Source: an uncultured Acetatifactor sp. (lineage in GTDB: Bacteria > Bacillota > Clostridia > Lachnospirales > Lachnospiraceae). Taken from it: a stretch of 57,208 nt of DNA. The stretch covers positions 1 through 57,208 of the forward strand of contig CAJUIA010000027.1 in the NCBI GenBank assembly GCA_910586485.1, read 5' to 3'. The position numbers and the translations under genes were made by a program. This document shows, one piece after another, positions 27,398 to 36,432 of the stretch. The notes below the pieces were generated by a model, which did no database searches, had not been told where the DNA came from, and saw only the letters and a list, made by a program, of their open reading frames with translations. Numbering within the stretch: position 1 is the stretch's first letter; each line of letters starts with the position of its first letter.

Positions 27398-28544
27398 TCA
27401 AGAACCCCTGCTGAGGGTCGAACACCTCTGCCAGTATTTTAAAGCCGGTAATTTTGTGACAAAGGCCGTTGACGATGTCAGCTTCGACATTCGCAAGGGA
27501 GAGGTTTTCGGCCTGGTGGGCGAGTCCGGCTGCGGCAAGACCACCACCGGCCGTTCAATTATCAAGCTATATAATATCACTTCCGGCAATATTTATTTCA
27601 AGGGCACGCGCATTGCCGCAGGCACCCAGTCCTACAAAGACGAGCTGCAGACGGCGAAGGATCCCGCCCGTATTGCGGAGCTGAAGGCCCAGATCAAAGC
27701 TGCCCGAAATGATCAGAAAAACTGTGACAAAGCATACGCTGCCAAGCGCATGGAAGAATTGAAAAACGAATACGAACAAAAAATAAAAGCGGCTGCCGAT
27801 GAAGAAAAAGTCCGGCTGGAGGCCCAATATAAGGCTGAATTGAGAAAGGCCAGGAAAACCCGTTTGGTTACCCAGATTCAGATGATATTTCAGGATCCAA
27901 TCGCTTCCCTGGATCCCCGCATGACTGTCCGCGAGATCATTTCCGAAGGGCTGGTCATTCAGGGAGAACGGGATAAGAAGGTTATCGACGAGAAGGTTTA
28001 CGAAATGCTGGAGCTGGTGGGATTGGTTCGGGAACATGCCAGCCGTTATCCCCATGAGTTTTCCGGGGGGCAGCGCCAGCGTATCGGCGTTGCACGCTCC
28101 ATCATCATGAATCCCGAACTGATTATTGCCGATGAGCCTGTGTCTGCTCTGGATGTATCCGTTCAGGCCCAGGTCATCAACCTGCTGAACGAGCTGCGGG
28201 AACGCTTTGGACTGACCATTCTTTTCATCGCCCATGACCTTTCCGTGGTCAAGTATTTCTCTGACCGCATCGGGGTCATGTATTATGGCAAAATGGTGGA
28301 ACTGGCGGACTCCGACGAGTTGTTCGCCCATCCTTTGCACCCCTATACAAGATCCCTGCTTTCCGCCATCCCACTGCCGGATCCTGTTTACGAACGGCAG
28401 CGCAGACGAATCACCTACAATCCGCTGGCAGAGCATGATTATACCGTAGATCGTCCATCCTTCCGGGAGGTTCGCCCCGGTCATTTTGTTCAATGCAATG
28501 AGGCGGAATACCAAAGGATCATGACGGAGCTTTCCGTTAAATGA
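27390..28544 (+). CDS. oppF: OppF-type ATPase with coiled-coil insert (right operon)
   Basis: 384-residue ATPase. Walker A is GESGCGKTT (about 48-56), Q-loop IQMIFQDP, signature FSGGQRQR, Walker B LIIADEP, switch His LFIAHD. A charged helical insert of about 85 residues lies between the Walker A region and the Q-loop (about 85-165, AAKRMEELKNEYEQKIKAA). The C-terminal part includes HPYTRSLLSAIPLPDP. It overlaps oppD by 8 bp and the DUF3899 gene by 4 bp (ATGA). Confidence 0.93.
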   Translation: MINQEPLLRVEHLCQYFKAGNFVTKAVDDVSFDIRKGEVFGLVGESGCGKTTTGRSIIKLYNITSGNIYFKGTRIAAGTQSYKDELQTAKDPARIAELKAQIKAARNDQKNCDKAYAAKRMEELKNEYEQKIKAAADEEKVRLEAQYKAELRKARKTRLVTQIQMIFQDPIASLDPRMTVREIISEGLVIQGERDKKVIDEKVYEMLELVGLVREHASRYPHEFSGGQRQRIGVARSIIMNPELIIADEPVSALDVSVQAQVINLLNELRERFGLTILFIAHDLSVVKYFSDRIGVMYYGKMVELADSDELFAHPLHPYTRSLLSAIPLPDPVYERQRRRITYNPLAEHDYTVDRPSFREVRPGHFVQCNEAEYQRIMTELSVK

Positions 28545-28942
28545 GGGGGGTAAGAAAAAGCCTCATAGTCTGCCTGACAGCGGGAGCTGTCATTGCGGCA
28601 GCTGTGTGCGCCTTAAACGTCTGCAGGGGCTATGGCTGGAGCCGTTCTGTATGCGACGGCTTGTTCCTGGCCTCGGTGATGCTGCTGGGGCCAGGTATCA
28701 TCAGGGCAGTGAGCAACCGGGGGGCCTTCGACGTGGCCGGATACGGTCTGCGAACGGTTATGGAGCTGGTTTTGCCGCTTATGAAACGGGAGGAAAAGGA
28801 AGATATTCATCAATACAGAGAACGCCGGGAGGCGCAGCGGAAATCTCCGGCAGGCCTGCTCCTGTCCGGTGCGATATACTTTTTCCTGTCGCTGGCGGCA
28901 CTGGCTGTATATGAACTTTCAGGACCCGGCGGATTTCCTTGA
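28541..28942 (+). CDS. DUF3899 membrane protein (right operon)
   Basis: 133-residue small membrane protein, paralogue of 9312-9665. Two N-terminal helices, the GAFDVAGYGLRTV motif, a charged segment with REEKEDIHQYRERREAQRKSP, then a C-terminal helix. Its start overlaps the oppF stop (ATGA), so it is translated with the transporter. The same partner in both Opp operons supports a conserved accessory role. Confidence 0.75.
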   Translation: MRGVRKSLIVCLTAGAVIAAAVCALNVCRGYGWSRSVCDGLFLASVMLLGPGIIRAVSNRGAFDVAGYGLRTVMELVLPLMKREEKEDIHQYRERREAQRKSPAGLLLSGAIYFFLSLAALAVYELSGPGGFP

Positions 28943-28956
28943 TCCCCGCATGATTT

Positions 28957-28972
28957 CCGGAAATCTTTCCGG
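28957..28972. terminator. Small palindromic hairpin between convergent genes
   Basis: CCGGAA and TTCCGG with a 4-nt loop lie between the right Opp operon and the convergent coiled-coil gene. No clear T-run is present, so a bidirectional terminator is only possible. Confidence 0.35.
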
Positions 28973-28995
28973 TTCCTGAACAGTCCTTCTGATTC

Positions 28996-29433
28996 CTATG
29001 AAATCCTGGAAAGCAGTTCACTGTGCTTCTGTACCGTAATTTTAAGATTATCCACATCTGCCTGCATTACAGGCAGCACCTCCATGCTCTTCATATATCT
29101 TTTTGAAGTTTCTACATAGCACTTTTCTATGGTATTGAGCCGCGGAATTATATCATTTTCCAACAGCACCACCCGGACATATGTGATGTCGTCATTCAGC
29201 TTTGATGTAGTACTCTCCAGCCTATCCAGACGTTCGTTGATCGGACGCAGCCCTTCTTCAAATTTTTTATTGAGCTTTGCCTCCAATTTTTCTTCCAGTA
29301 TTTCCTCCAATTTTTCCTCCAGCTTCTTTTCCAGTTTTTCCTCCAGCTTCTCTTCCAGTTTTTCCTCCAGCTTCTCTTCCAGTTTTTCCTCCAGCAGATC
29401 CGAGATCGCCGCGAGCATTTCCCTGTCTACCAT
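28996..29433 (-). CDS. Coiled-coil protein with LEEK tetrapeptide repeats
   Basis: 145-residue hydrophilic protein. Residues about 13-55 are a run of near-perfect LEEK-type tetrapeptides, then a second coiled coil (about 60-145) with RPINERLDRLESTTSKLNDD. Similar small proteins seem common in Lachnospiraceae, but I know of no function. The repeat should form a long charged helix and is encoded by near-identical 12-bp units, so its length may vary between strains. An excellent ribosome site (AAGGAGG, 7 nt) precedes the ATG at 29433. Confidence 0.75.
   Translation of the reverse strand: MVDREMLAAISDLLEEKLEEKLEEKLEEKLEEKLEKKLEEKLEEILEEKLEAKLNKKFEEGLRPINERLDRLESTTSKLNDDITYVRVVLLENDIIPRLNTIEKCYVETSKRYMKSMEVLPVMQADVDNLKITVQKHSELLSRIS
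29278..29397. repeat. 12-bp tandem repeat array inside the LEEK gene
   Basis: The plus strand repeats units close to TTTTTCCTCCAG/CTTCTCTTCCAG about ten times, encoding LEEK. Period-multiple expansion or contraction would stay in frame. Confidence 0.85.
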
Positions 29434-29456
29434 AACGTTGCCTCCTTTTGTACAGC

Positions 29457-29485
29457 GATAGGAGAAGGCAGCCCTTCCGCCTATC
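29457..29485 (-). other. Leader stem-loop upstream of the LEEK gene
   Basis: GATAGG and CCTATC bracket a second AAGG/CCTT pairing, just upstream of the ribosome site. It could affect mRNA stability or translation. Confidence 0.4.
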
Positions 29486-29687
29486 TGTTTACAGTTACTT
29501 CATGAATCATTGGCGAAAAGCCGAGACATCATATCAGAAATGTATGACACAAAACAGCAGAAACCGTTTCGTTTGAGATTCATTCTTTGAAAAGAGTAAC
29601 ACACTTCCGTGAAAAAGGCAAGCATTTTTTTCAGACAATAAAGCTCCAGACAATAAAATTGACACTGAGATAAAAGCAGCGTGTCCG
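29486..29687. other. Intergenic region without recognisable gene
   Basis: No convincing coding frame. On the minus strand, TTGCCT, 17 nt, TACTCT with a TGT element lies in it and may be the promoter of the LEEK gene, but this is weak. Confidence 0.3.
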
Positions 29688-29757
29688 AATAAAAACGACG
29701 GCCGGAAGGGCCGCATTCCAGACTGACCAGGCCAATTTGGACTGCTTACCTTCCGGC
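29688..29757 (-). terminator. Terminator of eno
   Basis: On the minus strand, GCCGGAAGG pairs with CCTTCCGGC around a 39-nt loop, then CGTCGTTTTTATT. It begins 12 nt after the eno stop. Confidence 0.8.
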
Positions 29758-29769
29758 TGACAACCTGCT

Positions 29770-31098
29770 TTATTCATTTCTGCGAAACAGCCACATGCCC
29801 GGATAATCCGCCGCTGTTTCCAATTCCTCTTCTATTCTCAGCAATCTGTTATATTTTGCCACGCGGTCGCTTCTGCAGGGGGCGCCGGTCTTGATCTGCC
29901 CTGCGTTCCAGGCCACGGCAATATCCGCTATGGTGGAATCCTCCGTCTCTCCTGAGCGGTGAGAAATCACGGCCCGATAGCCTGCCTTGTGGGCCATATC
30001 CACCGCTTCAAAGGCCTCCGTCAGCGTACCGATCTGATTTACCTTGACTAAAATGGCATTGGCACACCCCAGCTTGATGCCCGCATCCAGCCGTTTGGTA
30101 TTGGTGACAAATAAATCGTCTCCCACCAGCTGCACCTTATCTCCCAGCCTGGCCGTCAGCTCCTGCCAGCCGTCCCAGTCATCCTCCGCCAGCCCGTCCT
30201 CGATGGATACGATGGGAAAACGTTCTGCCAGCCGCTCATAATAAGAGATCATATCCTCCGTGCTGCGGATCACCTCTCCGCCCTTTACACTGCTTTCTCC
30301 AGGGAAATGGTACATCCCCGTCTTTTCGTTATAAAGCTCGCTGCTGGCAGCATCCATGGCAATGCGCACGTCCTCCCCCGGAACATAGCCGGAGGCCTCG
30401 ATGGCATCCACCAAAAGCTGCAGCACGCTCTCCGCATCCGGCAGATCCGGTGCAAAACCGCCTTCGTCTCCCACTCCGGTGGATAGTCCCTTTTCATTGA
30501 GCAGCTTCTTTAAGTTATGGTAAACCTCCGCGCAGATACGCAGAGCCTCGGCAAAATTCTTTGCCCGCACCGGCATGATCATAAACTCCTGAAAATCCAC
30601 GGTGTTGGCGGCATGTCTGCCTCCGTTTAAAATATTCATCATCGGCATGGGCAGAAGCTTGGTGCAGATGCCTCCAAGATAGCGATACAGCGGAAGCTGC
30701 AGCGCATTGGCCGCCGCCCTGGCACAGGCCATGGACACGGAAAGGGTGGCATTGGCTCCCAGATTTTCCTTGCTTTCCGTTCCGTCCAGCTCCACCATCA
30801 TTCGGTCGATAGCAGTCTGACATAAGGCATTCCTTCCGGTCAATGCTGAGGCAATTTTTTCGTTGACATTTTTCACAGCATGCTGTACTCCAAGCCCGAA
30901 ATATCTGGTCTCCCCGTCCCGCAGCTCCACCGCCTCAAAACGTCCCGTGCTGGCCCCCGACGGCACCGCGGCAAGGCCTCTGTACAAACGTCCGTCCACG
31001 GGATTTTTCACCGTGACCTCCGCTTCCACAGTAGGGTTGCCTCTGGAATCCAGGATCTCCCTTGCCTGGACCTTTGTAATCTCAAAATATGCGGACAT
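29770..31098 (-). CDS. eno: Enolase
   Basis: 442-residue glycolytic enolase, converting 2-phosphoglycerate to phosphoenolpyruvate in the cytosol. The N-terminal REILDSRGNPTVEAEV is diagnostic. The Mg ligands sit in IAMDAASSE, SIEDGLAEDDW and LVGDDLFVTN. The catalytic Lys is in LVKVNQIGT and the loop is SHRSGETED. The acid/base region has GDEGGFAPDL. Start at 31098 follows AGGAGGAATTCAT. Another glycolytic gene, gpmI, is nearby on the same strand. Confidence 0.98.
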   Translation of the reverse strand: MSAYFEITKVQAREILDSRGNPTVEAEVTVKNPVDGRLYRGLAAVPSGASTGRFEAVELRDGETRYFGLGVQHAVKNVNEKIASALTGRNALCQTAIDRMMVELDGTESKENLGANATLSVSMACARAAANALQLPLYRYLGGICTKLLPMPMMNILNGGRHAANTVDFQEFMIMPVRAKNFAEALRICAEVYHNLKKLLNEKGLSTGVGDEGGFAPDLPDAESVLQLLVDAIEASGYVPGEDVRIAMDAASSELYNEKTGMYHFPGESSVKGGEVIRSTEDMISYYERLAERFPIVSIEDGLAEDDWDGWQELTARLGDKVQLVGDDLFVTNTKRLDAGIKLGCANAILVKVNQIGTLTEAFEAVDMAHKAGYRAVISHRSGETEDSTIADIAVAWNAGQIKTGAPCRSDRVAKYNRLLRIEEELETAADYPGMWLFRRNE

Positions 31099-31195
31099 AT
31101 GAATTCCTCCTTGTACTGTTTCATCTGGGCAGAGTATACCCGTACAGGGAGGAAGTTATACATATGTTATATCTGCCAGACAATCTTTTCGCCTT

Positions 31196-32218
31196 TCATA
31201 CTTCCTTACCGGCAAGGATTTCACAATAGTCCTGATAATTCTTTTCCAGCAGCGCCGGGGTATCCAGGCCATAGGGACATTTTGACTTACATTTCCCGCA
31301 GTGAAGGCAGGACTCAATCCGCTTCATCTTGGCCTGCATTTCCGGCGTCAGTTGAGCGGCGGAAGGCGCCCTGCGGATCAGCAGGCTCATCCGGGCACAG
31401 TTATTGATTTCGATTCCTGCCGGGCAGGGCATACAATACCCGCAGCCACGGCAGAACTCGCCCATCAGCTCTTCCCTGTCGCCGGCAATTACCGCCGCCA
31501 GCTCTTCATTCATCACCGGCGGCTTCTCCACATAGGATAAAAATTCGTCCAGCTCGCTCTCCCGCTGTATCCCCCAGATGGGAAGCACGTTTTCATATTG
31601 CGCCATAAAGGCATAAGCCGCTGCAGAATTGGTAATCAGACCACCAGAAAGGGCCTTCATGGCAATGAAGCCCATATCCGCCTCCCTGCACATTTCCACC
31701 AGCTCAATATCCTTCTCTCCGGCCAGATAACTGAAGGGAAACTGCAGCGTCTCATACAGACCGCTCTCTATTGCCTCGTGGGCAATGCTTAGCCGATGGT
31801 TGGTGATTCCGATATGGCGAATCATGCCTTTTTCCCTGGCCTCAAGCATAGCCTCATACAGTCCCGTGCCGTCCCCTGGCTTCGGGCAAAAATCAGGATT
31901 GTGGAACTGATAAAGATCAATATAATCCGTCTGCAGATTGCCCAGTGAAGTGTTCAGATCCTTCCAAAACCCCTCAGCCGTCTGCGCCCCTGTCTTGGTG
32001 GCAATAAAGACCTTCTCCCGTATTCCTCCAAAAGCTTCCCCCAGCTTTTCCTCGCTGTCGGTATAAAAACGCGCCGTGTCATAAAAGGTAATCCCTGCAT
32101 GATACGCCCTGCTCAGCAGTTTTACCGCTTCTTCCTTCGAAACGCGCTGAATGGGCAGCGCTCCGAAGGCATTCTTTTCCACTATGATTTCCGTCTTTCC
32201 CAGCCTTACCTGTACCAT
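31196..32218 (-). CDS. Aldo/keto reductase with C-terminal 4Fe-4S domain
   Basis: 340-residue oxidoreductase. The AKR barrel (about 1-230) shows the catalytic tetrad regions GITFYDTARFYTDSEEKLG (Asp, Tyr), FIATKTGA (Lys) and LYQFHNPD (His). The C-terminal part has two cysteine clusters, CRGCGYCMPCP and CLHCGKCKSKCP, predicted to bind Fe-S clusters. This architecture is frequent in anaerobes and suggests electron transfer with ferredoxin rather than only NAD(P)H. The substrate is unknown. Start at 32218 with GGAGGGATT upstream. Confidence 0.92.
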   Translation of the reverse strand: MVQVRLGKTEIIVEKNAFGALPIQRVSKEEAVKLLSRAYHAGITFYDTARFYTDSEEKLGEAFGGIREKVFIATKTGAQTAEGFWKDLNTSLGNLQTDYIDLYQFHNPDFCPKPGDGTGLYEAMLEAREKGMIRHIGITNHRLSIAHEAIESGLYETLQFPFSYLAGEKDIELVEMCREADMGFIAMKALSGGLITNSAAAYAFMAQYENVLPIWGIQRESELDEFLSYVEKPPVMNEELAAVIAGDREELMGEFCRGCGYCMPCPAGIEINNCARMSLLIRRAPSAAQLTPEMQAKMKRIESCLHCGKCKSKCPYGLDTPALLEKNYQDYCEILAGKEV

Positions 32219-32374
32219 AATCCCTCCTGTTCTTTACCGCACACAACATCTCAATAACAAATGCTCCAATTTTCATTCCTGTAATTGCACCATCAGCGTA
32301 CACATACCGCTGCTTCTTATAAAATATATTATCACGAACACGCCGGTATTGAAAAGACCTGTCTGCAATTCTTC

Positions 32375-32887
32375 TTCAAAGTAAGGATCAATACACTTTC
32401 CAGAATCAAATATATTTCTCTTGACACCTTCAGAAGTTCCGTTCACAATATAGATAACAAGTTACAGGCGTGGCTCACCTTTTTCAGCTCTGATGAACCC
32501 GCAGATATTCTGAAACTGATAAACGCATACCCTGAATTTTGCGAATTGTATCAGGAAATCGCAGAATTCAGAACAAAACCGGAGGAGTTGATTTATATGT
32601 ATTCTGAAGCACTGGCCATCGCAGACCGCAACACCATACGCCTTATGATCGACGATATGCAGCAGGAACTTGCAGACTTAGCGGAGCAGGTCAAAATTAA
32701 GAAAGCAGAGCTTGCCGTTAAAGAAAATGAGCTTACCGTTAAAGAAAATGAGCTTGCCGTAACAAAAAATGAAATCTCTAGCAGGAATGACGAAATCGCT
32801 GCAAAGGATAGCGAAATTGCCGCAAAGGATGATGAAATCGCCAGATTAAGGGCTGAAAATGAAAGGCTAAAGCTCTCCCGCCAATAA
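32375..32887 (+). pseudogene. C-terminal remnant of a PD-(D/E)XK nuclease family transposase (Rpn-like)
   Basis: The open frame runs from about 32285, but the recognisable part starts near 32440. It carries LQAWLTFFSSDEPADILKLI, HPEFCELY-like ALQ spacing (YPEFCELYQE), and DRNTIRLMIDDMQQEL. These resemble the C-terminal helical region of Rpn-type recombination-promoting nucleases/transposases. The N-terminal catalytic PD-(D/E)XK part is absent and no ribosome site precedes the frame. The tail is a coiled coil with KENEL and AAKDSEI repeats. Most likely a truncated, non-functional copy. Confidence 0.6.
32708..32770. repeat. Three 21-bp tandem repeats in the transposase remnant
   Basis: The unit begins GAGCTTGCCGTTAAAGAAAA and encodes ELAVKEN. 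Copies two and three differ by one to a few bases. Confidence 0.8.
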
Positions 32888-32904
32888 TTTCCGATAGCAT
32901 CAGG

Positions 32905-32928
32905 GCCGCCGGAGCAGTAGCCGGCGGC
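32905..32928. terminator. GC-rich hairpin between convergent genes
   Basis: GCCGCCGG pairs with CCGGCGGC around an 8-nt loop, about 55 nt beyond the gpmI stop on the minus strand and just after the remnant on the plus strand. It lacks a strong T-run. Confidence 0.45.
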
Positions 32929-32984
32929 TCTATTCAGATTTCTCTTACATTTTCAGTTCATAGATCCTGTGCCTTGGAATTCCC

Positions 32985-34529
32985 TCATTTTTTCATCAGC
33001 AGCGACTTTCCTGTCATTTCTGCAGGCTGTTCTCTTCCCATAATCTGAATCAGGGTGGGAACGATGTCCGCCAGGCAGCCGCCCTCACGCAAACCATACG
33101 CTTCGTCATAATTTACCAGAATAAAGGGCACCTGATTGGTGGTGTGCGCCGTGAAAGGCTCGCCGGTCTCATAATCGGTCAACTGCTCTGCGTTTCCGTG
33201 GTCTGCACAGATAAACAGGACGCCGCCTGTCTCCTTCACGGCTTCAACTGCTTTCCCCACACATTCGTCAACCGTCTCGATAGCTTTTACCGCCGCCTCC
33301 AAAACGCCGGTATGCCCCACCATGTCAGGGTTTGCAAAATTAATGATGATCACATCATATTGATTGGAACGGATTGCCCCGCAAAGCTTTTCACAGACCT
33401 CAGGAGCGCTCATTTCCGGCTTCAAATCATAGGTGGCCACATCCTTGGGGGAATTTACCAGCACCCTGTCCTCTCCGGGATTGGGCTCTTCCACACCGCC
33501 ATTGAAGAAAAAGGTTACATGCGCATATTTTTCCGTCTCCGCAATCCGAGCCTGCTTTAAATTGTTTGCCGCCAGCCACTGTCCGAAGGTATTGTCCACC
33601 GACTGCTTTTCAAAGGCCACTTCCTTGTTAGGAATGGTCGGGTCATAATCAGAAAAGCATACAAAGGTTACATCCTTCCTGGGACCTCTGTCAAATCCCT
33701 GAAAATCATCATCACAGAACGCCCTGGTAATCTCCCGCGCTCTGTCCGGACGGAAATTAAAGAAGATCACGGAATCGCCGTCCTGTACAAGTGCCACCGG
33801 CTTACCGTCTTCGAGGGCCAGAGTGGGCTTTACAAACTCATCCGTCTCCTCCCTGTCATAGGATTCCTGAATGGCACAGATCCCACAGTTCGCAGTAAGT
33901 CCCTCTCCCTTCGTCATGGCATCATAGGCGAGCTTTACACGATCCCAGTTTTTGTCACGATCCATCACATAATAGCGTCCCATGACGGAAGCGATCTTAC
34001 CTACGCCGATTTCCTCCATTTTTGCAGTCAGCGCCTCTGCATATTCCCTGCCGCTTGCAGGAGGGGTGTCGCGGCCATCCAAAAAGCAGTGTACATACAC
34101 TTTATCCAGACCGTTTTTCTTTGCCAGCTCCAGCAGGCCATACAGATGCGTATTATGACTGTGAACGCCGCCGTCCGATAAAAGCCCCATCAAATGAAGC
34201 GCGCTGCCCTTACTCTTACAATTCTCCACCGCCTTTAACAGCGCGGGATTTTCAAAAAAGGTGCCGTCCTGAATCTCCTTAGTGATCCTGGTCAGCTCCT
34301 GATACACGATACGCCCTGCACCCATATTCAAATGTCCCACCTCGGAATTACCCATCTGTCCTTCAGGCAGGCCAACCGCCATACCGCTGGCATTTCCCCT
34401 CACAAAGGGATATTCCTTCATCAGCCTGTCCATAACCGGCGTCTTCGCCTGCGCGATGGCATTTCCTTCCACCTTTTCATTGAGGCCGTAACCGTCCAGA
34501 ATCATTAAAACTACTGGTTTCCTGCTCAT
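32985..34529 (-). CDS. gpmI: 2,3-bisphosphoglycerate-independent phosphoglycerate mutase
   Basis: 514-residue Mn-dependent mutase interconverting 3- and 2-phosphoglycerate, the step before enolase. The N-terminal MILDGYG metal site and the catalytic Ser in QMGNSEVGH (about 57-65) are present. The phosphotransferase-domain motif VHCFLDGRDTPP and the C-terminal metal motifs NFANPDMVGHTG and ADHGNAEQ follow. The length is standard. Start at 34529 is preceded by AAAGGAGA. Confidence 0.98.
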   Translation of the reverse strand: MSRKPVVLMILDGYGLNEKVEGNAIAQAKTPVMDRLMKEYPFVRGNASGMAVGLPEGQMGNSEVGHLNMGAGRIVYQELTRITKEIQDGTFFENPALLKAVENCKSKGSALHLMGLLSDGGVHSHNTHLYGLLELAKKNGLDKVYVHCFLDGRDTPPASGREYAEALTAKMEEIGVGKIASVMGRYYVMDRDKNWDRVKLAYDAMTKGEGLTANCGICAIQESYDREETDEFVKPTLALEDGKPVALVQDGDSVIFFNFRPDRAREITRAFCDDDFQGFDRGPRKDVTFVCFSDYDPTIPNKEVAFEKQSVDNTFGQWLAANNLKQARIAETEKYAHVTFFFNGGVEEPNPGEDRVLVNSPKDVATYDLKPEMSAPEVCEKLCGAIRSNQYDVIIINFANPDMVGHTGVLEAAVKAIETVDECVGKAVEAVKETGGVLFICADHGNAEQLTDYETGEPFTAHTTNQVPFILVNYDEAYGLREGGCLADIVPTLIQIMGREQPAEMTGKSLLMKK

Positions 34530-34587
34530 TTTCCTGTCTCCTTTATAGCATTCTCTTTGTCAGATGTTTTGTTTTTCTCTCGCGGTT

Positions 34588-34617
34588 ATTATAACATCAA
34601 AGTTATTTTCCATGCAA
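34588..34617 (-). promoter_or_regulatory. gpmI promoter
   Basis: On the minus strand, TTGCAT, 18 nt, then perfect TATAAT with an extended TGT element. Confidence 0.7.
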
Positions 34618-34684
34618 TACCAACCGGGAATATTTTTGCACGGCCATGGCAGTACAGCCATACAGGATAAAGCAGCGGTAATGA

Positions 34685-34713
34685 TTGCATTTTCCCCCGC
34701 ACCTTGTTATACT
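34685..34713 (+). promoter_or_regulatory. Promoter of the cation diffusion facilitator
   Basis: TTGCAT, 17 nt, TATACT with a TGT extended -10, 33 nt upstream of the start codon. No metal riboswitch was recognised in the short leader. Confidence 0.65.
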
Positions 34714-34746
34714 GAATCAAAACACCTCCAAGGAAGGACATTATTT

Positions 34747-35907
34747 ATGGTTACCTTACTGTCAAGATGGTTTATAAAGGATCGTGAGAACACGAAATCT
34801 CCGGCTGTACGGCAGGCCTACGGAGTGCTGTGCGGCGGGCTGGGCATCGCCCTGAACCTGCTTCTGTTCGGCATAAAATTTATATCGGGACTAATCAGCA
34901 GCTCCATCGCCATTACGGCAGACGCTTTTAACAATCTATCCGACGCGGCGTCATCCGTCATTACACTGATCGGTTTTAAAATAGCAGGTCAAAAACCGGA
35001 TCAGGACCATCCCTTCGGACACGGACGCTTTGAATATATCTCTGGATTCCTGGTATCCGTCATCATCCTGCTTATGGGCCTTGAACTGTTGAAAAGCTCC
35101 TTTACCAAGATCCTTCATCCTGAGGAACCTGCCTTTTCTCCTGTTATTCTGGCCCTGCTTGTGGTTTCCATCCTGATAAAAGGCTATATGTACCTTTATA
35201 ACAAAAGCCTTGGCAAAAAGCTGGATTCCGCCGTCATGAAGGCCACTGCCACGGACTCCCTGAGCGATATGCTTGCCACCGGAGCAGTCCTTTTCTCTGC
35301 CCTGCTGTCCCGCTTTACAAGCCTGCACGCGGACGGCTGGTGCGGTATGCTGGTGGGACTGTTCATCTGTTATGCCGGATTCAGCGCGGCAAAGGACACG
35401 GTCACTCCCCTGCTGGGCCAGGCACCAGATCCGGATTTTGTACAACAGGTAAAAAGCATTGTCACATCCCACGAGGAAATTCTGGGCCTTCATGACCTGA
35501 TCGTACACAACTACGGCCCCGGCAGAATTCTCATCTCCCTGCACGCGGAGGTATCTGCCGCCGGGAATATTGTGACGCTTCATGACGTGATCGACCATAT
35601 CGAACACGAGCTTCGTGATACCTTAAACTGTCAGGCCGTCATCCACATGGATCCGATCCGCGTGGGTGATGAAGAAACGGAAGGCGGCAAAAAACTGATA
35701 CAGGACATTTTGAAGGAAATTGATCCCGCCCTGACCATGCACGACTTTCACATGGCCGCCAGAACCGAACGCACCGATTTGATTTTTGATGTGGTCACTC
35801 CCTATGACTTCCAGCTCTCCGACGAAACACTGGCGGCTCTGATTGACCAAAAGGTAAAAGCACTGCACCCCGATTATCACATCATCATTGATATAGATAA
35901 ACCTTAA
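34747..35907 (+). CDS. Cation diffusion facilitator transporter
   Basis: 386-residue divalent metal (Zn/Mn/Fe type) proton antiporter of the inner membrane. Six helices fill residues 1-215. Metal-site motifs are DAFNNLSDA in helix 2 and ATDSLSDMLATG in helix 5, with the conserved HPFGHGRFEY between. The cytoplasmic C-terminal domain (about 220-385) is longer than average, with two ferredoxin-like modules. ATG at 34747 has AAGGAAGGA upstream; the open frame extending to 34564 crosses the promoter and is not used. Confidence 0.93.
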   Translation: MVTLLSRWFIKDRENTKSPAVRQAYGVLCGGLGIALNLLLFGIKFISGLISSSIAITADAFNNLSDAASSVITLIGFKIAGQKPDQDHPFGHGRFEYISGFLVSVIILLMGLELLKSSFTKILHPEEPAFSPVILALLVVSILIKGYMYLYNKSLGKKLDSAVMKATATDSLSDMLATGAVLFSALLSRFTSLHADGWCGMLVGLFICYAGFSAAKDTVTPLLGQAPDPDFVQQVKSIVTSHEEILGLHDLIVHNYGPGRILISLHAEVSAAGNIVTLHDVIDHIEHELRDTLNCQAVIHMDPIRVGDEETEGGKKLIQDILKEIDPALTMHDFHMAARTERTDLIFDVVTPYDFQLSDETLAALIDQKVKALHPDYHIIIDIDKP

Positions 35908-35936
35908 CATATAAATTTGAAAAAGAAGGGAAAAAC

Positions 35937-36362
35937 ATGTCACGGATTACCTGCCTGACACCGGCGGAGCTAAAACGCCTGGAAGCACTGGAAAAAAGAT
36001 ACCGCAGCGCCGCCAGAAGCTGCTTTGAACAAAGATGCGCCTATTATCGGTCTATTACCGGAGGTGCTTATACCTCCGTCACCATTCGGGACCAGAAGAC
36101 CCGCTGGGGCAGCTGTTCCTCCCGCGGCACCCTCTCCTTTAATTACCGGCTGATCTTTGCACCGCCCCAAGTGCTGGACTATGTAGTGGTCCATGAGCTC
36201 TGCCACCTGACCCATATGAACCATTCCAAAGAATTCTGGAATATGGTGGGCTCCGTGATGCCGGATTATCAGACCCAGCGGAAATGGCTGAAGGAACATG
36301 GCAGCGAGCTGACTCTGGAGAATTATCTGGAATCGAAGGGAATTCCCGTAAAACTTTCCTGA
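35937..36362 (+). CDS. YgjP-like metallopeptidase (DUF45)
   Basis: 141-residue small zinc-metallopeptidase-like protein. Hallmarks are TRWGSCSSRGTLSFNYRL and the zinc motif VVHELCHLTHMNHSKEFW, where HELCH gives two His and Glu, and the later His is the third ligand. Many homologues are about 230 residues; this is a short form. It is only 29 nt after the transporter and probably cotranscribed, ending at the terminator at 36388. Confidence 0.9.
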   Translation: MSRITCLTPAELKRLEALEKRYRSAARSCFEQRCAYYRSITGGAYTSVTIRDQKTRWGSCSSRGTLSFNYRLIFAPPQVLDYVVVHELCHLTHMNHSKEFWNMVGSVMPDYQTQRKWLKEHGSELTLENYLESKGIPVKLS

Positions 36363-36387
36363 AAAATTTTTGACTGCCGCAGACGGC

Positions 36388-36426
36388 ACAAAAAAGGCCC
36401 CGCGTCTTTCCGGCAGGGGCCTTTTT
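36388..36426. terminator. Bidirectional terminator
   Basis: AAAAAAGGCCCC pairs with GGGGCCTTTTT around a 14-nt loop, with A and T tracts on both sides. It serves the YgjP gene (plus) and the solute-binding operon (minus). Confidence 0.92.
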
Positions 36427-36432
36427 CATTCC

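Noticed and set aside
29278..29397. CRISPR-like array
   Set aside because: The repeats are contiguous 12-bp coding units without spacers. No CRISPR array or cas gene was seen in the window.
34564..34746. Longer start for the cation diffusion facilitator
   Set aside because: It would include the promoter, and the added residues are not family-like.
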